A stretch of 64,000 nt of DNA. It comes from Gymnogyps californianus. Lineage: Eukaryota; Chordata; Aves; Accipitriformes; Cathartidae. Positions 27,259-39,800 of this stretch are shown here, piece by piece. The notes below the pieces were generated by a model. That model worked only from the letters and a program-made list of their open reading frames with translations. It had not been told where the DNA came from and searched no databases. The stretch spans positions 6,758,001 to 6,822,000 of the forward strand of contig NC_059486.1 of NCBI RefSeq assembly GCF_018139145.2, in the 5' to 3' direction. Numbering within the stretch: the stretch's first letter is position 1; each line of letters opens with the position of its first letter. The position numbers and the translations under genes are program-made.

Positions 27259-27805
27259 ATGCCATGGCCGCCTGCTGAGGTGCGGGCCGGGGCCGGCGCC
27301 GGGGCCGGGCGGGGCGGGGGGCGCTCCTCTCTTTCCCTCAGCGCGCCGGGCGGCTCCCTGGCCCCGCAGGGTGCGCCGGGACGGGACGGGGCAGGCGGCG
27401 GCGCGGCTCCTTTCGGCGTCTCTCTGCCGGCAGGCCGCGGCTGTTAGTTACACCTCAGATTGAAGCGGTTCCCTGGCCGTGCGGCTGCGGGCCGCCTCTC
27501 TGCCCCGGTGGGCTTCTCGGCGAAGGTCTGGCGCGGCGGCGGAGGGGCGGGCCCGGGCACCGGGAGCTGCGAAGTCCCGAGGGGAGGGCGCTCCTCCCCG
27601 GCTGCGAGGAGCTGCAAAATCTGTCACTGTCTTTCTAGTTTTCATAGTTATTTTTTACTGGAAGTGGTTTTGCAGTAAACCCGTTTTATGCGCTCTCTCT
27701 TTTCAGGCTGAGGACTGGCTTTCACTCGTGAGCTGCGTGCCGTGGTCTCCAGTAAACCCAGACCGTACTGTTAAGCCCTGTGGCACCTTGTGTCTCATCA
27801 ACTGA
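27259..27805 (+). other. Possible spliced upstream ORF of TOP3B (39 codons)
   Basis: If the noncoding first exon ends at the GAG|gtgcgg donor at 27279 and joins 27707, the ATG at 27259 reads 7 codons, crosses the junction and continues 32 codons to TGA at 27803-27805. That stop is two bases before the TOP3B ATG. It depends entirely on the inferred first exon. Confidence 0.35.
27264..27278 (+). other. Minimal upstream ORF, 4 codons plus stop
   Basis: An ATG in the context gccATGg is followed by three codons and TGA, ending one base before the candidate first-exon donor at 27279. It overlaps the ATG at 27259 in another frame. If transcribed, such a strong-context mini-ORF could reduce initiation at the TOP3B start. 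Confidence 0.35.
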
Positions 27806-27807
27806 AA
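27707..27807 (+). other. TOP3B: TOP3B 5' UTR part of the start-codon exon
   Basis: A pyrimidine-rich tract ending tcttttcag at 27706 is a good acceptor. The 101 bases between it and the start codon are therefore probably spliced 5' UTR, with at least one noncoding exon upstream in the CpG island. This is inference from splice signals; transcript ends were not observed. Confidence 0.6.
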
Positions 27808-27877
27808 ATGAAGACTGTTTTAATGGTCGCAGAGAAGCCTTCTCTGGCTCAGTCCATCGCCAAGATCCTCTCAAGGG
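27808..27877 (+). CDS. TOP3B: TOP3B coding exon 1 (residues 1-24, start codon)
   Basis: The start ATG has A at -3. It opens [15 protein letters not shown], the N-terminal strand of the Toprim fold with catalytic E9. The exon ends after AGG G in phase 1 at a gtagg donor. It continues upstream as 5' UTR to an acceptor at 27706. Confidence 0.96.
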
Positions 27878-30800
27878 GTAGGAAAGAAAGCGTGTCGGTT
27901 CAGTCCTTCTGCCTGTTGTTCTGCCAGCGGCAGAGTTGAAGTACTCTGGAGCGCACAACCCAACTGAGGAGATAAGTGTTAGCTGGCTAGAGGCAAACTG
28001 CGTGATGCGAAGGTTACCAGATTTTGCTGTAGATGAATGGAGGTTGAGAAACACCCTGGTCAGTTACTTGGTTGTCCTGGGGCAGCTGCCACCTGCGAAT
28101 GGTGGCTGAGGACAGGTTGCAGTTCATAAAAGAACTGGGTGGCTCTTCACATTCTGTTTATTTTTATGTGCTGATGCCTATTCAAGAATAAAGGAATCTG
28201 GTTTTGATATTTTATGTAACTGTAGTGTGTGTTAGTGGATACGGCTTCTGGAAAGTGCCAATCAAGTAGCAAGTTGCTGTTCTGAGATTTTTGAAGCTAT
28301 AGTAAATATTTTATAAATCATGTGGAAGATAGAATGAGTTAATTATAACTGTACTGGTCTAGAAAACTAGCTGTATTTTCATAAGGATTTTCTAGTGGGA
28401 GGGAAAAGGATGGAGCAGATAATGGATAGTTTCAACTGAAAATGAAATATGCTTTGAAAAAGGTCTAAAGTGGTAATTAACTGAAATAAAAACTTGATCC
28501 ATGAGTAGAATTTTGTGATCAGGAAGACCCTAGCTGTAAGATCTAAGAAAAGGGGGGTGGCATTTCACACAAAATAACCTATGTCGATAGGGTTTTTTTA
28601 TCTTGTTGATACTTATGATCTTATTTTCACAGGAAACATGTCCTCTCGCAAGGGACTGAATGGTGCATGCTCTGTGCATGAGTACAGTGGATCATTTGTA
28701 GGACAGAGTGCCCATTTCAAGATGACATCTGTATGTGGTCATGTCATGACTTTGGATTTCATAGGTATTTGTCTGTTCATAAGATGTTTTAACTGATATG
28801 GCTTGTAGACCTGTCAAGGATTTCTAATAGGAAAATACTGATTGTTGAAATAATTCAGGAAGAATTTTCAGGAGAGAAGTAGAGAGAAAAGGAGGATGAA
28901 AAGATCACTTGTGGTCAGCAGTTCTTGATTTTTGTTTCTAGTTCTCTGGTTGACTTCTTGCGTGACCTCAGTCATGCCACTTACCTTTTCTGTGCCTGAA
29001 TTATATCCCTGGAAAAAGAGGGGAGATGAGGTTCAATTTGCTTACCTGGAAAAATGTTTTGGTACTTTGGATGAAAGATGATTAAAGAATGCAGAGTCCA
29101 AAAGGATATTCTCTGAAGCGTTGTAGTGTATTACTGCAAAATAGATATCTGGTAAGGATTATGCACAAAGAATCCTGTCACTAACTTGCTTTGAAGTGTT
29201 GGACTAGTCATGTGACTACTGTATTTCCTCTAATGATAATTACCTCACAAGTTTTATGAGGACTGAATTTTTAGTTATTTACACAGTGCTTTAAAGAGGT
29301 ACAGTTTCCTGTAATTGCTAAGCAATATTACTAATGGTTACTTCAGAGAAATGGAAATGAACAAATGCATTGATACGAGAAGGTGACGCAGGATGCTTTA
29401 GGGCTGAGACATAACTAGCCATAAGTAATGAGCAGTAAAACTGACTGCAATGTGAATGTTATATGTGCACTGTGAAAACAAGGAAAAATAGCCCCCTCCC
29501 CTTGGCCTGATCAATTGATTGTACAACAGAAGGTGTTTTCATAGCTCATGTTAAAATTTCTGAAAGGTGTGTAGTATTTCTTTTTTTTTCCTTTGTATGT
29601 CATGTTTCAAAATGACAGCTGCAATTCACATAAAAAGCTAAGGGGTCCCTTGATATACAGTAAAGCAAGATGTGTTAGGGTAGAAAACTTTCCAATACAA
29701 ATTTTGAAAGCCAAGTGTTCTGCAAAGTGACGTTGTTTGTTCTTTTTTTTTAAATATATGTTTAGAGCTCTACTTAATATACTTTTGCTTTTCAGGAAAA
29801 TATAACAGCTGGGACAAAGTGGATCCAGCAGAACTTTTTAGCAAAGCTCCCACAGAAAAGAAAGAAGCTAATCCCAAACTGACCATGGTGAAGTTTTTAC
29901 AGGTATTCTTTCTTATGAGTAGTATTTGAGAGATATCTTTTTGTCTTGGCATTCTTTTTCTTTATTTCATCTGGAGCATATTCCATCTTCAAGGATTCAT
30001 TGTTCCTGTTTTTAGATACAAATCAATGAGACCTATTTTTATCCTGCCAAGAAAAAGAAGTGAAGTTGTTTTGTGGTTCTGGAAAGCAGTAAAAATTATT
30101 AATAAATTTGAAAGAGTGATGTAGCATTTTGCTATGAATTAGCCTTGCTTTCTAAAAAAAATTCTTGTAAGTTAGCTAGCTAGCTTTATTTAAGAACCAG
30201 AAGTATAACCCTCTTCCAGCCCTTAGAGTGTGTCAGTTATTTCACTCCAGTATAAAAAATTGAGTCTGTCTTCACGACAGATAGTTTTCTGTTGGAGGGT
30301 AATGCCAGAGGACTCTGTCCTTTAAAACATTTGTTACATATCTTCCCTCTACTAAGGCAGACGGGCCATCTGAATGTAGTGTTTCTCACGCTGCAGGTTG
30401 TTGAGTGTTTGATTTAGGAGGTCTATTCACCTGCTTCCCAAAAGTGGGCAGTGTTTGGCAATATGCTGTGCAATATGCTAGAGTCCTTCTAGGGTCCAAA
30501 AGAAATGCGTATGTTCCTAAATGAGGATTTTCCTCCCTGCAGGAAGCAGCTCTTTGTCATGGTTAGATCTATTTTATTAATTGTACTGGTTTTTACACTG
30601 TCTGAAATCTTTGCCTTGTTGAATTAACTTTTGCCATTGCCTTCTGAGTTTTTTGACTGCGGATATCCTGCTTCTCAAAATTGGAGCATTGGATGCATGT
30701 TTTGCTTCTAACAGCAAGTGCAAGGCATAGCTTGTAAATGCCTTCTTTAAAATAAGTCTACGTTGGTTATCGTTCACTCTTCACATGCGCCCCTCTGAGA

Positions 30801-33800
30801 GGAAAGCGGTAGTTTGGTTGCTTTTATAAAATAATACTGTTTCTGAAAGGCAAGTATATGTGATGTAAAACTGATTTCTGTCAGACAAATTTAGACTTCA
30901 TGGTATCTTTATGAACTAGGAAAGTGTTTCTTGGTGTGGGGGTTTTTTTAATGATGTGGAAATTAAGGCACAGAAAGGGGAAGGGACTGTGCCCAAGGCT
31001 GCACACACAGACTGTGGCAGTTTCAGGAGACTTCCACCGCTATAGAGCTATACCGATTTTTTTCAGGTCTCGCAGAAAAGTATCTTGTAGGCAGACTTCT
31101 GGTCCCATGAAGCTTGCTTCTCTCTTCAGCCACTGTTTAAGTACCTGCAGACTTCTTGTCACTTCTGCTCTATTCTTCCAGTCCTTTTTGCACCAAATAA
31201 ATTATCTCTAGTACTTTAAAACAGAAACAAAAAGTATACAGTTAGTGAGGAGGTAGGTCTTTTTTTGAGTTGCTGAAGAACTGTGCTAATTTTTCTCACA
31301 GGTGGAGGGAAGAGGCTGTGATTGTATTGTCTTGTGGTTGGATTGTGATAAGGAAGGAGAAAACATCTGTTTTGAAGTAAGATTTCCATTTTTAAGACTT
31401 ATAATACCATAATGTATTTGTCTGTGACATACAATACTATCAGTGTATTGTTTTATGACTATACAGTAAAATTCAAACTAAGTTGAATAAAGTTTTAAAG
31501 GCATGGAGGGCCTTGGTAGAAAAACTCATGTGCTTTTGAACTCTTAAGATGTCAGTTAAAGTGTATAAATCAATTTCATAGATGTTGCTCGTCTGAGATG
31601 AACAATAAGGTCTCTTAAATGTTAGAACATTCCAGTGCTTTGAGAATTGGTCTGTATTTCACAGCTGGAGTAGTTATTTTGCTGTCCTTATAAAACTTCA
31701 TCTCTATTATCTTTCGTTCATTAAGCAATTAGACACTTTTGAGCATAGAGGCTGCTTTTAAGTGTAGGCTTACCACAGGAATGTGGACTCTGCATGTAAA
31801 AGGTATAGAACTAAAACTTGGGTGTGCAAAGATATTTTTTTAACATACTATTCCCAGAAGTCTACGTGAAGAGTATTTCTTGTTTAAAAGAAGCACATCT
31901 TATCAAGTAATTGTTTGAAGTTCTTTAAATACCACTGTATCATAACTGGGCCCTGGCAATATGTAGAATAAACCCAGATAGAAACTGATGCATATTCACC
32001 AAAAGGTGCTGCAGCTGTGCTGGTGAATGTCTTTGCACTTAGCTAAGAATAGTGCTTCACTTCCAGCAGTTGCTGTTTAATAAATAAATCCTTCAGTTTT
32101 GCTAATTCTTAATACACTTCTGAGTGGATAGACAAATACTGCTCTTGCTTATCAGTTAGTGTATTGACATGACATCTTGCTGAATTAAGAAAGTAGTTAC
32201 ATATAAGCAAATATTTTGTGGAGAGTGGGGTTTTTTTCTTTAGAGAGGAAAAACTGACTTAAGCCCTTACCTTTCAAATACTCTTAAAATATGCTTCTGA
32301 TCTTCATTAGGTTCTTGATGCTGTTCTTCCTGTTATGAACAAACCTCGTAGCACCGAAAGGACGATTTACAGAGCTAAATTCAGTTCTATTACTGACACA
32401 GACATCTGCAATGCCATGAATCACTTGGGAGAACCCAATCGCAATGAAGCTCTTTCAGTGGATGCCCGCCAGGAGCTGGATCTTAGAATTGGCTGTGCGT
32501 TTACAAGGTGACAGCATAGATTACAGACAGTTCTATGAAAGGTTCAGGAATACTGCTCTGTCCACAAAATATGTCTCGGAACTCTAGTGGCTGATTCTTC
32601 TCAGCACCAAACTGAACAATTTTATACACAGATAAATAAAAAGAAATAAAAAATTGTTTTATGGCTCTAACTGAGCTAGGTAAAGTACTATCAGCCACTA
32701 TGGTATGATCTTATTTTATGATGTTCTCCCACATTTCTTTGGGAATAAACAGGATTCAGTGAGACAAAGTAATTATGACTTAATTAGCTGTAAGAGATGA
32801 TATTTCTCGGAATGCTTTTTTTTCCTAATACCTGAATGATTTAATAGATTACTCATATTTGTGTGTATAAGTTAATGAAAACTTTTGCTTTTCATGGGAA
32901 TGAGGATATTAATGTGCTTGTTCCTGTTTGTTCCCCCCCACCCCCCTTAGGTTTCAGACTAAATATTTTCAGGGGAAATATGGGAATTTAGACAGCTCCC
33001 TCATCTCCTTTGGGCCATGTCAGACCCCAACACTCGGATTCTGTGTTGAAAGGCACGACAAAATCCAGTCATTTAAGCCTGAGACTTACTGGGTCTTGCA
33101 AGCTAAAGTAAGTTTTACAATACTTGTTTGTATATGAGGAACATGTATTTTTACCAAAGAAATGCATTTATATTTTCACTTTGTTCATTCATAAATTTGT
33201 AGCTGCTGACAAGAATTCACAATGCCTACAATTCACTCGTGTTCTCATTCAGTTCACATGTGTGTCACCACTCTCTCGAGAACAGATTCCAGGATGTCAG
33301 TTTTGTATTAAAGTGATTATTGTCTGCTGCTTATAAGAATTCTTCAGTGCTAACCATCTGAGCTTAGACTCAGCCAAAAAGACTACTTAAAATGGTTTTC
33401 TTTTGTTCCCTGGGGTCCTTGGACTGACTGTGGTGTTAATTTGAATCCAGGAATTAATTAGGCTGCCAACAAACATTGGCATTGCTGAGTATTGGAATTT
33501 TAAAGCAAATAAAATGCTCATTGTGTTAATTGGCAATTGAGTCCTCTCAGTACTTCGGCAGGTTATAGCAGTTTTATAGCCTCACTGCTGTCCAAGCTCT
33601 GAGAGCAAACCAACATGGTTTTACTGCTTGTGATCACAAGGATTTTTTAAACAAATAAGGGATAGATGGTAAAAAGTTGCCATTTTTAGATTGTCATCTC
33701 TTTTCTGATGCGTCTTGTGTGTCATGCTAGGAAATATTTGGTGCCTGTTTTCAGAGAGTTTTGTGCTCTCTCATATCGGTCGCTTCGTATTTATTTTTGT

Positions 33801-36800
33801 ACATGGGACTTAAAACACGACCTAGTTGCAGTTTAATACAAATGATTGATTTTGCTAAATCAAAACGATAAACTTTGAATTTCTGCCTATTTCAGCCTTT
33901 ACTGTTCCCAGCACTAAAAACAAGAATAGTATTTCAGTTAACTGCAGGAATAATTCCAGTCATTACTCTGACCCCAGAACTCAAAGTACTCCATCTTTCT
34001 CAAAAGCCCGTGTGAAAAAGAGTACAACTGCATGTTTGAAGCACTTGTGTCCTAGTACGGGTATTATTAGGATTTGCTTGCTGGATTATTGTTGGAAATG
34101 TGCATTCTCACACTTCTAGTAACAGAGTTAGTGGGAATTAATGTGGTTTTTCTTTTTTTTTTTTGGTCCGATAGGTCAACCCTGAAAAAGAAAGTTCTCT
34201 CACTTTGGATTGGGATAGAGTGAGGGTGTTTGATCGTGAGATTGCTCAAATGTTCCTGAATATAACAAAGATGGCAAAAGAAGCAAAGGTCAGAATATTT
34301 ACTAAGTGTCAATAGAGCCATATTTCATATAAAGGAAATACCATTTAATATTTCATTTGCTGCATATTGGGATTTTTTGTTTTGTTTTGTTAAAGAGTGT
34401 AGAATATCTGTATCTTGGTTTTTACTCCATTCAACTTTGTGTAAATGAGAATAACAGGCAAGAGATTTTTTTATTGTAGTTCATATTATGCTAGTGTGGT
34501 CATCTCAGCAGAAGCCCCTTCTTAATATCGACTTTGGAAATGATCATCACTCATGATAGGAAGTCTTCATTACTAAACCTGCTAAGAAATACTGTTCAGA
34601 TCTCTCCAAGCAGGCCTCTTATTTCCCATGAGACATTGTATAAATCAGAATTTAATTACTTATATGGCAATATTCCTGCAGTTAAATTTTTAATCATGTG
34701 TATGGTACAGTCTTTATAGCCAATTAACTTCTAATTCTGCTCTGTTCAATACTTGTTTGACAGTATGTTTGGATTTAAGTGCTTATAGCCATCAAGGTTC
34801 GAAGACTGTATGAAGCTTTTAAAAATCTGGATCCTTATAGTTAGGACCATTACTTGGAATAAGCACTAAATCCTTGTAGCACTGAAAGTATGTGCTGCTG
34901 AGGTAAATGGGAAGTAAAGATAGCAATAAGCTACCTTGCTGCATTCCCAGTTATAGGCCTGATCTAGTCCATAGCACAAAGGGACCTTAGGACTGTAACT
35001 TTAGAATTTGGTAAAATTATGTCCAGTCAGATTTTTCTAAAGTAAAAATATATTGGTGGTTACTGTTTTAAGAAAACAAAACAGATATGACTAGAATAGA
35101 TAATGGTAGGTATGCCACATGTTTATAGGCATGATTGAAATTATACATTTACTAGTTACCAAACTTCAAAACTTTTACTGGGAAAATGCTATTTTCTAGG
35201 TAGAATCTGTGAGTAAAAAAGAGAAGGTGAAGCAGAGACCACTGGCTCTGAACACGGTAGAAATGCTACGAGTGGCCAGTGCTGCTTTAGGTATGTGTAA
35301 AAGTTCAGATTTTCACACTGTTATAAAGCAAAATATTTTGGCTTCTCAGACAAAATAGTCAAGGACGTATCAAAGATAGTTTGATACCCTCCTCTCCCTG
35401 TAATACATCATTTTCGGGGAAGGATCAAGTTTAGAAAGCTTGTCAAAAGTGAAATGTTGGGTAAGATCAAGGTGACAAAAGCCTTATGGAAAGGACAAAG
35501 CATGATTTATGTAAATGCTTTGATAAGGTGTACTTTCAGATGCATCAAACAAATCATAATGACAGTGATGTGTAGATGATTTTTGTTTTCTCCTGTCCCA
35601 TCTTAGGAATGGGTCCACAACATGCCATGCAAATAGCAGAGCGTCTTTATACTCAGGGTTATATTAGCTACCCTCGAACAGAAACTACCCATTATCCAGA
35701 AAACTTTGACTTGAAAGGATGTTTGAGACAACAAGCCAATAATCCTTACTGGGCAGAAACTGTGAGTACATGAAGCAAAACCTGTACTAACAGATCATTC
35801 TCCTCTAGTCTGTGTTTTAGAATATATCTTACTTGGTATATTATGACCTATAGGTCTTCAGAAAAAATAAATATCTGTAATTGCTTTTATTTATGGATGT
35901 TATATTGTTATGGATTTGATCTGAAAAGTTTCCTAACCTTCTAAGAGAGACCTGCTATCCACTTCAGCCAGCCTGTTTTCTCTCTCTTCCTTCCTCCAGG
36001 TAAAAGTGTTGCTATCAGAAGGCATTAATCGCCCAAGGAAAGGCCATGATGCAGGAGACCATCCTCCCATCACCCCAATGAGAGCTGCAACAGAAGCAGA
36101 ATTAGGTATAGGCAGATTCAGTAGTGTTGGGACACTATGTGAGGAAATTAGTTTCTTGAGGTATAGGAGCCAGTTTGAAAATCCCTGAGTTTCAACAGAA
36201 AATACAATTATTTGAATGGCAGGAAGTGAAGAGAGAGCAGACTTTATCCTAACTTAAACTTCTGGTGACAGTGAAGTTCAGAGCTGGTCTGCCTTTCAGT
36301 AGTTGATCATAGGGACCAGAGTACTGCTAAGAAAAAGGAATAGCCAACTTAACTTCATGCCTACTTTCTCTAGGAGAAATTTGCCCCAGAATAGTAGCTT
36401 TCAAGTATTGAAATTTTATTGTATTTTTGTGCTTGTAAGTCAAACTTCAACTGCATTTTAATTTAGTCTCTATGGTTTGTGGGTTTTATATTAAAATGTA
36501 ACATTTGACTTTCTGTACACTGTGATCCCTCAAAAAAGGATTTTAAGGTTATAAGAAAGTGTAGTGAATGTATTGTATTGTTTATTAGGAATAGCTAAGA
36601 TTGTTGTAGAAAACTGAACTTCTGATTTTCATGAATCGGTGAAATAATCTCAGATAGAAAAATAAATGCTTTAAAATTTTGAGTAATTGTATAGGGTACT
36701 GAATGGCCATGTAAGATTTTTTCTTTATATACACAGCAAGATGAAATATGCAGAGCAGAGGACTAAGAATTACAAGCTGTTCATAGCAGTGTAACCTTTC

Positions 36801-39800
36801 AACTATTCAATTTCCTATCTGTAGATAGTGTATAAGGAAACTTTGCTTCGAAAATTAACCTATATTAGTGTTAATAAGTAGTATTTTAGAGTGATCTCTT
36901 GCAGGACTTCAAGCTGCCCAGTGTGGCAGTTGCCACTAGAATCCCATTTTAGGATTTAAATTAGGGTGTGGTCTCCAGTGGCACTAAGCAATAGATAATT
37001 TTATTTTTGTTCATATGTCTTTTTTTTTTTAAAGCAAAAAAGGAAAGTCTTTTCTACTTTACCCTCTTATTCAAACACATTGCAAAACTGGGAGATGGGC
37101 TGGCTAAATTGGCAGTCCTTCTCCAAGAGCATCTGCATGCAGCTCATGTCTATGAAATTTTAAAGGAGAAACCGGACGGACTTTAGAATGTTATTTTCTT
37201 TTAGGTTACCAGTTTTTCCTGTGATACTTGTGGAAATCTGGTACCTTTTAGTGCAGATTTTACGTAGAGCTGCAGGATTTGAGTTTTGTGGGTAAGATGT
37301 TGTTTATCCTCAGGTGGAGATGGATGGCGACTGTATGAGTATATAACTAGGCATTTCATTGCCACTGTCAGCGCTGATTGCAAGTACCTACAAACCACCA
37401 TTTCTTTCAGTATTGGCCCTGAACGTTTTACCTGTATTGGAAAAGTGGTAACTTCACCAGGTAAGACTAATCAGGGAGTAAGTAGTTAGCTACAGATTTT
37501 TTTTTTCTTCCCCATTAATACATTGAATAGATATAAAAGTGAAGCTTTGGGGACAAGTACAATTTTGAAGACATTTTTTGAGCTATCAAGACCAGAGACC
37601 AAATCTTTGTCTTCATTTCCATACTTCAGTTACAATAGAAAAGGTCTTATTTTTCATGTAGTAGTCTCAAAGATTTAATGCCACATTTGCCAGTGTGAAG
37701 ACCAGTCTTTTTCAGACAGCAAATGCCTTTTGGGGGATAAATTACACAAAGGCAGATTTTCTTTCTTGGGCTTCTGTAAAAAGTATGTAGCACCACCACT
37801 GAGATTTTTATAGTAAGCTGGCCCAATAGTCCTTATTACATTAATATGACGTACTGTTTGTATTTCCTTTTTGAGAAGCTCTTCCCATCCATTCTGGCAC
37901 TGTGCTTTCATTCCAGGAAAGTGTTTTATTTTTTTTCATACATAAGCCTGACTCAAGTCACGCACAAAATAGATCTGATGCAGTGTAGTGAGAGATACCA
38001 TCTTGTGACACTGTATTTCCTCAGTATTCCTAGCCTCAGATATTTTCTGCATGGTATGACAGACAGCCTCTTAACTTTGATCTGTATAAAGCGGCCCATG
38101 TTAAAATTAGAAACATATACTTTGGCCTTTTGAAAGCTGTGAAGATAAGCTCTCATTATTTTTGTTTGTTTTTTTCTTTACCTCCAGGGTTCACAGAAAT
38201 TATGCCGTGGCACAGCATCCCATTAGAAGAGAGCCTTCCCCACTGTGAGAAAGGAGATCTTTTTCCAATTGGTGAAATAAAATTACTGGAAAAGCAAACC
38301 AGTCCTCCTGATTACCTGACAGAAGCAGAACTTATCACTCTGATGGAAAAGCATGGCATTGGTAGGAACTTGCTTGACTTACATTATCCTGTAATACATC
38401 CGCCAAGAGTGCAGAGAGTCTGAATCGCTCCTCTGAACTCTCTCTGTCGGTAATGACCTTTCAGTATTCGTTTGAATAGGTACAGTAATAATCTCTTTTT
38501 CCCTTCAAACCACAATGCCTGTAGCTCCTCTTAGCAGATGGTAGATTGTCTCTCCCCCCACATTCCTTTCTCTTTCTTATCCTCATGCCTAGTTTCTGGC
38601 CAAAGCAGTATCCTTTCATAACACATCCTTGTCACTTCTTTGTCAGAAAGAGCTGATGTTGTGTGGAAGAGTGTACCTCCCCATTCTTAGGAATGAGTTC
38701 TTGTCTTTACAGCTTGCTTCAGCTTTGCTGGCTCCAATAGTCCTTATATATCTTATTATACAATTTACCACAATACTACTTTTCTTTTTCAATCTGACTT
38801 GTTTCCTTCAATGCATTTTCATAAATTTGTCCAGTCAAAACAAACATAGTCTCTTACTCCACTGTGTTTTTCCAGAATAAGTGATTGTGAGAATAGGTGT
38901 CTTCCCAGTAGTAATTCCTTGGAAGAGACAAAAGGATTAAGGTTAAAACATATGTTTCAGACTTCTCAGAACTGCAAAGGAACATAAGAGAGGAAGTTAT
39001 CCACTGGAAGTTGGGTAGCAGTAAAAAGGTATCTGAATTTTGAGCAGCCTCAGGAACCCTATAATTTGACATAAAACCAGAGAAGTCAGAAGTGAGTAAT
39101 TCGATGAAAACTGTGTTTTGTTCAGGATGGATATACTGTTTTCCTTTGTGTGGCAGGAACTGATGCAAGTATTCCAGTCCACATTAACAACATTTGCCAG
39201 CGAAATTATGTCACAGTGGAGAGTGGTCGGAGACTAAAGCCTACAAACCTTGGCATTGTTCTGGTTCATGGTTATTACAAAATAGGTCAGTTAAATGCTC
39301 TTCCTTTTCCATCCTCTTACCTTCTTTTCCCTTCAGTATGTCAAGGGCTGTTGTCACTGTATAAGTAGCATTTCTGTCTCAAATGATGCATCTAGGAAAG
39401 TATTACTAATTCCAGTACTTAAAGGGGGCCTACAGGAAAGATGAGGAGGGACTCTTTATCAGGCAATGTAGTAATGGGATGAGGGGTAATGGTTTTAAAC
39501 TGAAAGAGGGTAGATTTAGATTAGATATTAAGAAGAAATTCTTTACTGTGAGCGTGGTGAGACAGTGGAACAGGTTGCCCAGAGAGGTTGTGGATGCCCC
39601 CTCCCTGGAAGTGTTCAAGGCCAGGCTGGATGGGGCTTTGAGCAGCCTGATCTAGTGGAAGGTGTCCCTGCCCATGGCCGGGGGGTTGGAACTAGATGAT
39701 CTTTAAGGTCCCTTCCAGCCCAAACCATTCTATGATTCTATGTCAGTTTATGTATGGACGATTTCCTACCCCCATTTTTTGATCTTTCGTTGTTGCTGCC

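Larger units (their letters stand above)
26975..27620 (+). promoter_or_regulatory. CpG island, probable TOP3B promoter
   Basis: Very GC- and CpG-rich DNA compared with its surroundings, directly upstream of the TOP3B start exon. It contains an ETS-type CCTTCCGG at 27226-27233, a CTCF-type motif at 27064-27079, and G-rich runs at about 27284-27321. No TATA box is evident, as usual for a housekeeping CpG-island promoter. The start site is probably in the 27.2-kb area, by inference. Confidence 0.75.
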
